Assembly (NCBI GenBank): GCA_003427395.1
Contig: BFEA01000557.1
Coordinates: forward strand, 256,813-292,773
Reading direction: 5' to 3'
Source of the DNA: Chara braunii
Taxonomy: Eukaryota; Streptophyta; Charophyceae; Charales; Characeae
DNA length: 35,961 nucleotides
A program made the translations under genes and the position numbers. Of the stretch, positions 1 to 9,728 are shown piece after piece. The notes under the pieces were generated by a model, which was not told the origin of the DNA, did no database searches, and worked only from the letters and a program-made list of their open reading frames with translations. The first letter of the stretch is position 1. The number at the start of each line of letters is the position of its first letter.

Positions 1-50
1 GAAACCCCCACCCCGGCTTGGGCCCTGGGGATCCCTGCGTGACAACACTG
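1..50. mobile_element. Terminus of a hAT-like DNA transposon, cut by the window edge
   Basis: These 50 bases are nearly the reverse complement of 20161-20210, the proven left end of the hAT-like insertion inside the gypsy element. Only a few positions differ. The end reads TGACAACACTG against TGACAACCCTG in the other copy, so the element boundary is placed at 50. The next eight bases (attggaag, 51-58) would be one copy of the target duplication. The partner copy and the rest of the element lie outside the window. Confidence 0.75.
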
Positions 51-1666
51 ATTGGAAGGGAATTGATATTGTCGTCCCATTTGTGCTACATTGTTGCGCA
101 CATCCCACTCACATACACGTAGTCGATCCTCGTTGCTCGGAAACTTTGGACACAGGCTGGGATGTCTGCGTAACGATGAAGCAGACGATCAGGAAGTGCA
201 AACAAACATCGTATTATGACTTAATAAGCGAGGGAAACAACACCCATCACACACATCCACTGTTTACAAATTAGGCAAACCTTTTCATACTATGCAAATA
301 CAACGAATGCGTACCGCACTCAATCGGTATTATTGTTCGTGCAAGTGGAAGAGTGTAATGAGGAAACATCTACATTCATTTTATTTATAGAGAAAGAGAG
401 AGAGAAACGCACCCACAACCATTCGGTCACTCATCTGCATACAATTATACAAATAGAGATAATAAAATTCATAGATAAAGAAAACAATTGGAAGAGCAAT
501 AAGCGAATCACTTCGCTCTCAACTTGAAGCTCATGAAACTCCAACCAACCAACCAATCATTGTCTCTTACCCGCAAAAACACTGACAATACCCGCCACCG
601 TAGACTCGACACACCTACCATTACCCCGTCAATTCGACTATTGCGCTAATCCACCGAGATCCTTCATACCATTGCAACTATTCGATGCGCGATCACGCAA
701 AAATGCAGCAGGTCCGTCAAGACTTTCCAACTTGCTGATCCCGTCTACTATCTAGCCACCACTCTAATTGAGTTGGTAGATAACATGCAAAAAAGAGAAA
801 AAAACACTTTTTCGAGTTCATAATTACGAAGGAACTAGAAGAGGGTTGCACGAACGAGATACAAAAGGGGAAGAAAAGAGAGGAGGGAGAGGGGTGAGTA
901 GATCGGAAAGGCTATGTTGATCCTACTAAAGTTCTCATAGTCAATCGAATCGTAGAGTGAGAGGTTCAGGGTCAGTCTACATGTTGCAGTCTGATTTCGA
1001 CGACCACTTAGGATTGACAAGATCCTTTCGGATGCAAATGAAAGCTGGAAGAGCAGCTCTGAGTGATGGTATAAGGCGGGACTAAGATACAAAATGAGAT
1101 CAAGGACGGGAAGGCGTTAAAGGAGGGAGAAGGGGCCTGCGCGCGGGAGGAGGAAAAGGAGCGTAAGGAAAAATAACATACAAACGCACAAGCACTGAAA
1201 TGCATTCGTGGAAAACGAAAAGGCACAAAAATAGTTATGTGAAATGTTAGTGAAAGTTGCATTAATTCCTATGACTCATTTGAAGTTGAAAAGTCTAAAA
1301 ATAAATTATGAGCTCGCTCGCTAAGGCACACGAAAACTTTACGTCAATTTTTTTCTCTAACAAAAAAATCATTGAATTACAAGGACGTTTGCAAAATTGC
1401 ACCAAAAAAATTCAAACTTCAAGAATTAACCAACACAAAGCAAATCATGGGTACCCCAACAAAGACAAAGCTTCCAGAATTGCGTCGAAATATGAAAAGA
1501 TAAAGCCCAAAATATAGTATATAACCCCTATTAAGACAACAAAATTAAAAGGGGCACGAAAACCCGTATAATCAGGTAAGCTCGAACGTCAAAATACACA
1601 TGCAAATTTTCCTTTTCTTTTTTTAAAAGAGCGATGTGCTCGAGGTATCATCTTGAAACTCATCCT
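51..1666. other. Gene-free stretch, no recognisable element
   Basis: Only short open frames occur on either strand (85 codons or fewer), and none shows a recognisable domain. The right part is purine-rich on the plus strand (about 835-1180), which produces the longer minus-strand frames by composition. I see no tRNA, no terminal repeats and no convincing promoter. Confidence 0.5.
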
Positions 1667-1835
1667 ATGGGCGAGGTCTCACTAGCAAAAAGGATTAGGA
1701 TAAGTGTCAAAATCTGGATAAGTTTTAACCCCAAATGCAGAAAACCAAATAAAATCGCAATTTTTGCGTCTCTTCATTAATATGTTTAGATTCCGTTGTT
1801 AAATCCAATCCTCTTTGCTAGTGGGACCTTGCCCC
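1667..1835. repeat. Small foldback (MITE-like) element with 35-bp inverted ends
   Basis: The left arm 1667-1701 and right arm 1802-1835 are inverted repeats that match over most positions. The shared core reads GGTCTCACTAGCAAAAAGGAT on the left and appears inverted on the right as ATCCTCTTTGCTAGTGGGACC. The interior is AT-rich and noncoding. Related cores recur singly near 4097-4122 and, inverted, near 27749-27776, so this is a dispersed family. I could not define a target duplication. Confidence 0.55.
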
Positions 1836-2846
1836 AGGTAATTCGGATTTGATTCGATCGGTTTCCATGTTATATTCCTAATGAGGACACACTCACACTA
1901 CGCCTTTCCTGGATGTATCTGACCATAGTTACAACATGTTGGATGTGGCTAACAGCTATAGTGTCCACAACTCGGTAAGAAAAAAAGTCCTACGGTAATA
2001 TGAGTTTCAGGATTTGCAATCAGGACTTGGTACCATTCAGCCACATAAGGTAAGATTCATGTATCATCATTTTTGTTTTTTCATCGAAAGGGTGATAGAT
2101 TTGAGATATCGCGCTTTGCCACACGGTACACAAAACGAGTCTCCTGAAATTGTGTTTTCTGATACCGTCACCACACAACCTTGTGAAAATACTCACCATT
2201 TTGACATTTTCTCGATTCGCAAGGTGCCAGAAGATTCCTTTGGTAACTAGTTCATGTAAACCCATCTGCTCCCAGCCTACAAGTCGTGAATTTCAAGGGT
2301 CCCAAAAGAAACCCTCGAGGACCAAGGAAATCTGCGAGTTGAGCATGGTCGTTCAAAAGCACCAGTACATGGGCACCTGGGCCGTGGGCATAACACCTCA
2401 AATTGGCACGAAACAAAAACGCGACCACTGATTCAATTTATCAACGGTGGGCCCAACGTTTGACGTTTTGGCCGGGTTTCCTTGTGGAGACAAATTTGGG
2501 ACTGCAAGGATGGGGCCGTGTACTTGTGGTTTAAACGTCCCACGACCGCTTTTTGTCCACTGACGGCTTGATGACACGAGCGAACATTGCAAGGGAAACT
2601 TGTTCATGTATGTTGTGCGGTGGGTACACCCGAGTTTCTCAGAGGATGTCATGGGTTAGACCTTGGTTACGGGGGAGTCATTAGATGTTGCCCGTGATGT
2701 CTAGCATGTACATCTCTAATCATACACTTGGAAGCCTGGGTAGCTCAGGGGACAGGAAGGGTCCACCTATGGGACTTGAAGAAAGAACGTCTACTCTTAG
2801 TGCTCGACGTACCCCTACGACAGGGCTTACCCGGCTACACTTCAAT
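1836..2846. other. Gene-free stretch, no recognisable element
   Basis: Two overlapping opposite frames near 2014-2265 are shadows of each other and have no recognisable domain. The block near 2058-2112 (a GTATCATC run, T-rich spacer, then TTGAGATATC) resembles 3232-3290. It may therefore be a decayed copy of the repeat annotated at 3130-3430. Confidence 0.4.
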
Positions 2847-2875
2847 CAGGGCCGAGCAGGGGTCCTGCTCAGCCC
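2847..2875. repeat. Hairpin-forming inverted repeat
   Basis: Arms of 13 bases with one mismatch flank the 3-base loop GGT. The inner arms GAGCAGG and CCTGCTC pair perfectly. No T-run or ORF end follows, so it does not look like a terminator. It is probably part of a decayed repeat. Confidence 0.6.
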
Positions 2876-3129
2876 TGGTGACTATAAACTGCTGTCCAGT
2901 CAGGTCACCCCCGCTGAGATGGTAGAAGGGTGATAACCTTGAGTGGTAAACACTGAATTAGAACAGTGGGAGTGGGGGTCCAGGAAGAAACAACCATAGA
3001 GGAAGGTTGGGAGGGAGTCCCATAAGAAGTAGACCCCGTCCCCAAAAAAGATGGACAGAAAATGAGTAGAAACTGAATATCATTTCGCTTTCGTGCGCTT
3101 TGAGGCAAGACCTATCATCACTGAAAAGA

Positions 3130-3430
3130 CCGGCCTCAGGTAATTTAGAATTATCTGATGTGTGTGGATTTGAACTTGGCTCTTCATTTGAACACTGCAT
3201 GGGTGTATCAAGAGATGTGTCCGTTGGTCATGTATCATCTTTTTTCTTTTGAAAAAAAACAGGGCGACAGTCTTGAGATATCATCTCATCTCGAACTGAC
3301 CAGCCTTAGGTAATTCAGAATTGTAGTACTTCGCTCGTCTGCTTCCAATGCAGTTTGAACTCGGGCCTGTATTTGAACAGTTCTCGGGTGTACCGACTGA
3401 GCTAGTCCAGTTGGTAATGTATCATCTTTG
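3130..3430 (-). repeat. Two diverged tandem units of a SINE-like repeat with tRNA-type boxes
   Basis: Units at about 3130-3245 and 3297-3430 share the block GACCRGCCTYAGGTAATTYAG, a central TTTGAAC segment and a terminal GTATCATCTTT. On the minus strand the second unit has an A-box-like TAGCTCAGTCGGT (about 3392-3404). A B-box-like GAGTTCAAACTGC follows roughly 30 bases downstream, as expected for a tRNA-derived Pol III promoter. The first unit keeps only the B-box-like part (AAGTTCAAATCC). Both are degraded, and no tail or target duplication was resolved. Confidence 0.5.
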
Positions 3431-3451
3431 TCTTCTCTTTCATCTGCCAGT

Positions 3452-3865
3452 GGGCCTAGCTCAGTTGGTAAGGCACAACAATTGCATTCAAGAGGTCATG
3501 AGTTCAATCCCCATTGGCCTCACGTACGTGCCTGGGCAAGCTTGGTGTTCTACCAGCTAGAGATAACCAGTTGGCCCCCCAAGCCAGCATTGGCAGGACC
3601 TTGGCCAATGTAGTCGGTTGCTACGCAGCAACTATATTGGCTATTAGACACCGCTAATGTGGGGTTGGGGGGGGAGGTAGAGGGAAGTGGACCGACTGGC
3701 CATAGTACTCGGCACTAGCGCCGTCGTTTTCCCTCATCGGCAATGCCTGCCCACCCCGCATCAGCATGACGAGGGGCTGGTACAACCTTGCTCTCACACC
3801 ACTCCTGTGGTGCTAGGGAGACATCCAGGTTGGTTGGTGTTCCCTGTACTATACATACATAAGAC
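3452..3865 (+). mobile_element. tRNA-derived SINE, copy 1
   Basis: The head has a good A box, TAGCTCAGTTGG (3457-3468), and a B box, GAGTTCAATCC (3500-3510), spaced as in a tRNA gene. The arms do not fold as a functional tRNA. A body of about 340 bases follows. Head and body match, with divergence, a reverse-orientation copy at 33795-34075, including the block GGCCTCA, GTAC, CAAGCTTGG and the G-rich middle. A shared head and tail at two sites marks a mobile family rather than a tRNA gene. The 3' limit is approximate, and I saw no clear poly(A) tail or target duplication. Confidence 0.65.
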
Positions 3866-4034
3866 AAGCGAGAGGATGAGATAGATGAGAAAGATGAGTA
3901 TACAGATAGAGTGAGAGAATAATATAGCTTAGTTAAACCACCGCTACCTCCGATCCTGTTTTTCCCGAGCCTGATTTTCACAGTGCACCGAGTTTTGCCG
4001 AGCCGGGGCAGTTTCATCCAAGAAGGAACAAGGG

Positions 4035-4053
4035 AAAAAAAAAAAAAAAAAAA
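4035..4053 (+). repeat. Poly(A) tract of 19 bases, possible retroelement tail
   Basis: A run of 19 A interrupts otherwise mixed sequence. It could be the tail of an unrecognised retroposon ending here. The dispersed core GGTCCCACTAGCAA starts about 45 bases downstream. Confidence 0.4.
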
Positions 4054-4247
4054 GACAAAAAACAAACATCCTGAATGCCTCTACAGCCACCAAGGGCATG
4101 GTCCCACTAGCAACCGGATAGGATAGGAAAGAGTTTGTGTGGCAGTTGAGTGCCCAAATCCTGCCGTGCAGTACTCGTGATCCCATGGTCAGTATTTTAC
4201 ATGTATTACCCGAAAAAGTAAGGAGATCTTGGTTCCCCTCCTCCTCT

Positions 4248-4287
4248 CCTTAAACCACCAGTACTTGGCCCATACATTGGTCGCGGG
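4248..4287 (+). repeat. Dispersed 40-bp block, copy 1
   Basis: The block starts CCTTAAACCACCAGTACTTG and ends near GGTCGCGGG. It recurs with few changes at 30023-30061. A short block conserved at two distant sites suggests the end of an undefined dispersed repeat. Confidence 0.5.
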
Positions 4288-4487
4288 CCCTTAGCGTTAA
4301 TGCTATGTGTTTCCCGCGCTTCCGCAAAGGCTTGGCATGGCAATGGGGGAGGGAGCTGGTGGCCCCATGGAAACGAGGCAAAAGGACTGCACGATGTCCT
4401 GGTGGTGTACTATGTGGAAACGCACGGACACTAAAATCAACGAGGGGAAAAACAGAAATGAAAAGGAGAAAAAAAAAAAACGAAACA

Positions 4488-4942
4488 GATCTTTGGCACC
4501 TCGTGGTCAGACTCCCCGTTGGACATGGGGAGCATTGAATGCCAGGCAGTGTAACGTCCACACTCTCCCAAATGTATCTGGACGTGCGTGAGTGCATAGC
4601 TTGGTTTCCCTTTTCACCCTTTTTTTCTTTTGCTTTTTCTGAAGAAGATCGTTGGCACTTCGTGATCTGACTCCCGGTTGGACATGGGGAGCATTGAATG
4701 CCTGGCAGTGTAACGTTCACACTCTCCCAAATGTATCTGGATGTAAAACGCGACACGTGAGTGCATAGCTTGGTTTCCCTTTCACCTTTTTTTTTTTTTT
4801 TGCTTTTTCTGAAGAAGATCGTTGGCACTTCGTGATCTGACTCCCCGTTGGACACAGGGAGCATTGAGTGTCTGGCAGTGTAACGTTCACACTCTCCCAA
4901 ATGTATCTAGATGTAAAACGCGTCATGCGAGTGCATAGCTTG
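4488..4942. repeat. Tandem repeat, three units of 159-170 bp
   Basis: Units start at 4488, 4647 and 4817, each with GATC(T/G)TTGGCAC. Each carries the blocks GGGAGCATTGA and ACTCTCCCAAATGTATCT and ends in GCATAGCTTG. Units 1 and 2 continue into a CCCTTTTCACC-T-run spacer. Unit 3 stops at GCATAGCTTG, where the poly(T) end of LINE-1 begins, so LINE-1 appears to have inserted in the array. A related piece (CATAGCTTGGTTTCCC, T run, AAGAAGATCTTT) sits at 27138-27195. The long minus-strand open frame here (4250-4900) is the array read in one frame and shows no known domain. Confidence 0.8.
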
Positions 4943-4961
4943 TTTTTTTTTTTTTTTTTTT

Positions 4962-5473
4962 AGAAAAACCATATCACGATTATATCAAAGCAGACAACGA
5001 GAGGCTGGGGACCTCACAATTCAACCCGGGCTTATCCTGGCAGCATCAGCCAGTTTCGCTTATGGTCCCAACAGAACTGAGAGCTCATTTACCATAAACT
5101 TTCCTTACCATAATCTCACAGACAGAGCTTCAGCCTAAACCTTTGTACTTGTTGGACAACCATGCATCCGAAATACCGTCGAAAACTTCCCTCCCAGCTG
5201 CTATCTCCTACCTTAGTCTATCTACTAGAAGCTCGAAATACCAATCCCCCAACACCATCTAATACGACGACCAAGCCTCTACGGCCCAGTGGAAGGACAT
5301 TCCTTATTACCCCACACTCTGTTACTATTTGGCCCACTGCGGCCCTACCAACCAAGTGAGCAGGTTTGTCCTAAGTACTCTCTAGCCTCCCCCCTACAGA
5401 CTGAGTGCTCTGGTCCCCTAGCTCCCTTCTCCCTCTTCTACCTTGAACCTAACTATGTACAAAACAGACTAAA
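4962..5473 (-). other. 3' untranslated region of LINE-1
   Basis: This stretch of about 510 bases lies between the ORF2 stop and the poly(A) end. The open frames on the plus strand are short and have no domain. It does not visibly match the LINE-2 3' region, although the two proteins end with almost the same residues. Confidence 0.6.
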
Positions 5474-6703
5474 CTACTCCGAATAAAGCCACTTTGAAAG
5501 CACCAACCCTCTGGTTGAATGTACTCCAGCCAGCTGGTTACCCTTTGCCCATGACCTCAAAAACCACCAGAGCTTCCTCTTTGGACCCCTGCCACTGTTG
5601 ACTTTCCTGTGCCAATCTGCTTGGATCGCTCTCCTCATGCCCCGTTTGATGCCGACTTTGATCTCTCTGTCCGAATATGGGCGACGTTCAAACCTGGATC
5701 TATTTTTGTCTGCCCATATCACCGAGCAAATCACAACCCTAACGACGTGAGCCACATACGTCCATCCTTTCAACCCTGTCTGCTCATCCCCCACAAACCC
5801 CAGCAAGACCCATCTTTCATTCCACTCTACCCCTTCCCCTCCAAATCTTCTCCAGTGGTCTTCCCACCACCTCCAAATCCTCCTCGACGCGGGACAGTCC
5901 CACCACAAATGTTTGGTGGACTCAAAGGGCCAAGAACATCGTGTGCAGTTCATAGCGGTTTCCATTCCCCTGCTGCAAAGCCAAACAGCAGACGGAGTAA
6001 CCAGCAGAAACAACATCCATAGAAGGCTTGCATGTTTGAGGTCCGACAGATTCAGCAATGTACTCCACAGGGTTTCAAAATGCTTTTCCTTTCCTTGTAG
6101 ATCTTCCATCAGCACTGCGCTCCATCTGGCAACAGCCACTGACGCGTGAGACCTCCCTCTCCGCTCGGCCAGCTTGTAGGAAAGTCCCGTTGTGAAGTTA
6201 GAAAGGTCCATAGACCGGTCATTGGGACTCCCTGACGTGCTACCTTTCCAGCTCCACGCCACTGGGCCAATAGCCAAGTAGCGGAGGGGGGCTTTGCCCA
6301 CCCACCTGGAGGATAGCCTTCTCCCTCTCCGATTCAACCTATGGATCACCCTTGCTTGAGGAGGGTTCGACCACTGTCTGACTGTTTCCTCCTCACCCGG
6401 AACCAATGCTGCCGATTGATCAGTTACCACCCACTTGCAAACCTCCCTAAAACCGCTATTCGTCATACCCAGTAACTCCCATAACTCAACCCTTCCTTCC
6501 ATCGTCGGAGGGATGTACCAAGTACCTACCGGGTCCGTCCCTTCAGGGCCCAGTAGGGCTTTCCATTCTTCTGGTATTGCCCGCAGAACCCTCCTCCAGT
6601 GCTCTTCTGAGTGCCACAAGCCCGGGAGCAACCTATGGACCTCACTAAAAGTTTTCCAACTACCCAGCAAATCGGACCATAGATCACTCCCCTTTGGATC
6701 CAA
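5474..6703 (-). pseudogene. LINE-1 ORF2, C-terminal part with zf-RVT zinc finger
   Basis: This 409-codon frame continues ORF2 after a frameshift near 6690. The preceding frame reads GKTWIQRG, and homology to LINE-2 then jumps to DLWSDLLGSW here. The zf-RVT-type finger is C253-x2-C256, H265 and C270 (CTRC, HLWWDC). It is followed by Trp-rich segments, as is usual at the end of plant LINE ORF2 proteins, where it is thought to help bind nucleic acid. The end VLSKWLYSE matches VLSKWLRSE in LINE-2, so the natural C-terminus is intact. The frame has no internal stop, but it is cut off from the polymerase domain by the frameshift. Confidence 0.85.
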
Positions 6704-8631
6704 GTTTTCCCGAATGAGCCTGGAGAAGAGTCAGCCCGTAGGAGGGATCCATCTTCTTCCCGGATAAACTGGTTCTCAAATAAGCACTGGTGGAGGACCT
6801 CCTCTTTCGTAGCCGAGGGAGTCTGTACTTCTGGCGGATGTTGAATCCACGCCCTCCGAACTGCGTCCCAAAACTCTGAATGCAGTTTCTTTTTTGCAAA
6901 GGACCTCACAAAAAAACACAGCCAAACGTCCTCCGCTCTGGTTAACTGCCACTCCCTCATCAAGATTCTCTCAGCCAGTAAGATCCAGTCCTCTTTTACT
7001 TCTGCCATCGCTACTTNCNATAGNCATTTCCTGAGTTGTGCATGATTCTTGCGATGTATGTCCACCAGCCCTAGGCCGCCCCGTTCCTTCGGGAATGTGA
7101 TCAACTCCCATGCAACCTTGACCATGAAACCCNCTCCCGACCCCGCTCGGGGCTTCCACAAGAACCTCNTTGCTACCCTCNGAATCTCCCTCACTACCNT
7201 CGNGGCTAGTTCCCTAACTGCACCCACNAACCAAATGAGAGAGAANAGTGCTACGTTGATAGCCAGGGCCCTCCCAAACAGCGAGAGATGCCACGTTGTA
7301 CCCCACCCTTTAAGTCTAGCCGAGATTCTTTGCTGCAAGATTGTTCCTTGTGTGACACTCATCAACTGAGTACTTACCATGACTCCCAAAAAACGCTCGC
7401 CTGTCTCAGGATCCACTCTGTGCATCCCCCATTCTACCTGAAGCCTGAACCCCTCCGGCAGCAGATACGTGGATTTCTTCCAGTTCACTAGAGTCTCCGA
7501 CAGCAGAGAGTACTCGGTCAAAACCTCCTTTACCGCCTGTAGAGAAGAAGTTGTGTTGCCTGAAAGCAGGAATAGGTCGTCCGCAAGAGCCTTCATTCTG
7601 CACTCTTTACCATTGGATAGCAGTAGGCCCCAAACGAGTGGATGCCTCCGGAGCCTGTTCAGCGGAACCTCGAGCTGCAAGACGAACAGAAGGAGGGTCA
7701 GCGGACAGCCCTGGCGGAGGGACCTTGTCAACTGGAAGGAACACGACATGTGGCCATTGACTTGAACTGCTGAGGTAGCCCAGGTGTACATTGCAATAAC
7801 CCATTTGCAGAACCCCTGGCCAAATCCCAGCTTTCTCAGTGTTGTCAGCACAAAGGACCAGCCCACCCTGTCGTACGCCTTTTCCATATCCAACATTAAT
7901 ACCGCAAAGTCCAGCTGCTCCGATTCGATTATCTCAATGCTCTCAATTGCTGTAAGGATGTTGACAAAGATCGACCGTCCCTGAACGAAGGCACCCTGAT
8001 CCCTTTCCACTAGCTTTGGGAAAATTCTACCTAGCCGCAGAGCCAGCGCTTTGGCTAGGATTTTGTAACTCACGTTCAGCACTGAGATCGGGCGGTAGTT
8101 CCTTATGTTCACCTTGTCCCCCTTCTTAAACATGACCGAAATCACCCCGTGTGTCGTGGCCCTTCCCAAGCTGCCTTCCTGCAGGACCTCATTAAACACC
8201 TCCACAAGTGGGGGGCCCAGTGTTTCCCAGCAAGACCTGTAAAATTCCACTGAAAGGCCGTCTCTCCCCGGACACTTCCCAGAGGCCATCTCCTTCAACA
8301 TTTGCTTCAACTCTTCCACCGTAACCGGTCTATCCAAAGCCAGTCTGTCGGGCACATCTAATCTAACCACCGTGTCCTCCCACATGTCAGATTCTAAAGA
8401 GAGGTCTGTGTCCAATGAGTCTTGAATTCTTCTTGCCGTAAGAATATCCGCATAATACAGCTTGGCGTATTTCAGCATGTCTTCATTCGAGGTGGCTTGT
8501 CGAGCCACCTGATCGAATGGGTGGTCCAACTGCACCACCTGCTGAAAAGTCGAGCTCGGCAACAGTCTCCGGAACGTGTCCCTTGTCATTCTATCATGTG
8601 AGATTATCCCCTTCTCTTCCAACCTCTCCTC
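6690..8631 (-). pseudogene. LINE-1 ORF2, reverse transcriptase domain
   Basis: The non-LTR reverse transcriptase copies element RNA at the nicked target. Visible motifs (numbered from 8622) are GKCPGRDGLSVEFY (about 116-128), the motif A core LDMEKAYDRV with D245, RQGCPL at 303-308, and the catalytic LADD at 346-349. The position before ADD is Leu, where Phe or Tyr is usual; LINE-2 has the same Leu. The frame is continuous with the endonuclease part except for one TAG at 8632-8634. About ten single ambiguous bases fall at 7017-7246, in the thumb region. After about 6690 the frame runs into nonhomologous sequence because of a frameshift. Confidence 0.9.
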
Positions 8632-9728
8632 CTACCTACGTTGTTTCTCCATTTGCAGCTTATCCCAATCAGCCAGTCCGTGTTCTCTCTCCTTGGCCCA
8701 TACCAATTCTGAAATCGGGTGCTGGTCCATCCTTCTCTCTGCCTCCTCAACCCACCTCCTACAGAGATCCTCCTCTTTGTTCCTCTCCTTAGCCAATATT
8801 ATGAAACTGACATTCAGCACTCCAGAAATAACAGCAATACCCCCATCTAGCCACTCGGCCGTAGTTGTGAAGGAGGGTCTAGCCAGTTGCCACTCCGCCA
8901 TATGGCGCTGTACCCAATTCTTCAGTCCGGGATCTTCCAAATTCTGTGAATTTAACTTAAGATAGCCTCTTCCTCTTTCCTCTGCTCCGGACAGTACCAG
9001 ATCTGAGACTACTGGTTTATGATCCGATAGAGGATGAGAGATCTGTCGGACCTGCGTGATAAATTGCGCCAGACTCCTGCCCACCAAGTAATAATCTAGT
9101 CTTCGTCTCACCAACACGCTGTCCTCTCCCACCTGCCGGACACTAGAAAACCAGGTATAACCTGAATCTTCAGGATTTAGCCAGCGGAAGGGATCTGACA
9201 GATCCCTTACTTGGATCAGGTCCAGCAGCGCCGCCGTGTCACCCCTCCCTGTTGCCCGAGAGTTCCTGCCCAAAACCTCGTCTAGGGAGAGGTTCCAATC
9301 CCCCAAAACCAGCAGGTTCTCCTCTTGTGGAAGTATCCATTGCAGGTTCCTAAAAAAAACTGCTTTTAAAGTAGGGTCCGATGGAGCATACACGGTAGCA
9401 ACTACCCATTCTTTCTGTCCTGTCTTCAGTCTTACCCAGGCCCATCGCCCCCACAGATCCGTTTCTGCATCAACGACAGCTTCTTGCAGCTTCCTGTGCA
9501 AGATTATAGCAATGCCACCCCTCGTTCCCTGTGCCGGTGACCAGAACTGTGGGTCATCCCACCAGCTTGGACCAACTTAAACTTCTCTTCCCCCAACTTC
9601 GTTTCTTGTAGACAGAGAATATCCATCTTTTGTAAAAATATCCACGACTTCACCCGCTTCCTTTTCTCCCTCCCTGTGGTGTCACCCAAACCTCTCACGT
9701 TCGAGGTCCCTATCTTGAGCTTAACCAT
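8632..9728 (-). pseudogene. LINE-1 ORF2, APE-type endonuclease domain
   Basis: The endonuclease nicks the target DNA to prime reverse transcription. The start is ATG at 9728, read as MVKLKIGTSNVRGL. The catalytic-type blocks are TSNVRG, ILCLQETK, VYAPSD, LGDWNL and SDHKPV. The first two are in one frame (9728 to about 9565). The rest are in another frame that the open reading 9501-8632 covers. The single-base frameshift therefore lies near 9560. The domain ends in a TAG at 8632-8634, and the same frame continues as reverse transcriptase. The ATG overlaps the ORF1 stop by 8 bases (ATGGTTAA, 9728-9721). Confidence 0.85.

Noticed and set aside
3452-3524. Possible functional tRNA gene
   Set aside because: A and B boxes are good but the acceptor and T stems do not close, and the match continues about 340 bases into a body shared with another locus, so it is a SINE.
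4250-4900. 216-codon minus-strand open frame with repeated peptide units
   Set aside because: It is the 159-170 bp tandem array read in one frame, with Lys runs from the T tracts and no domain.
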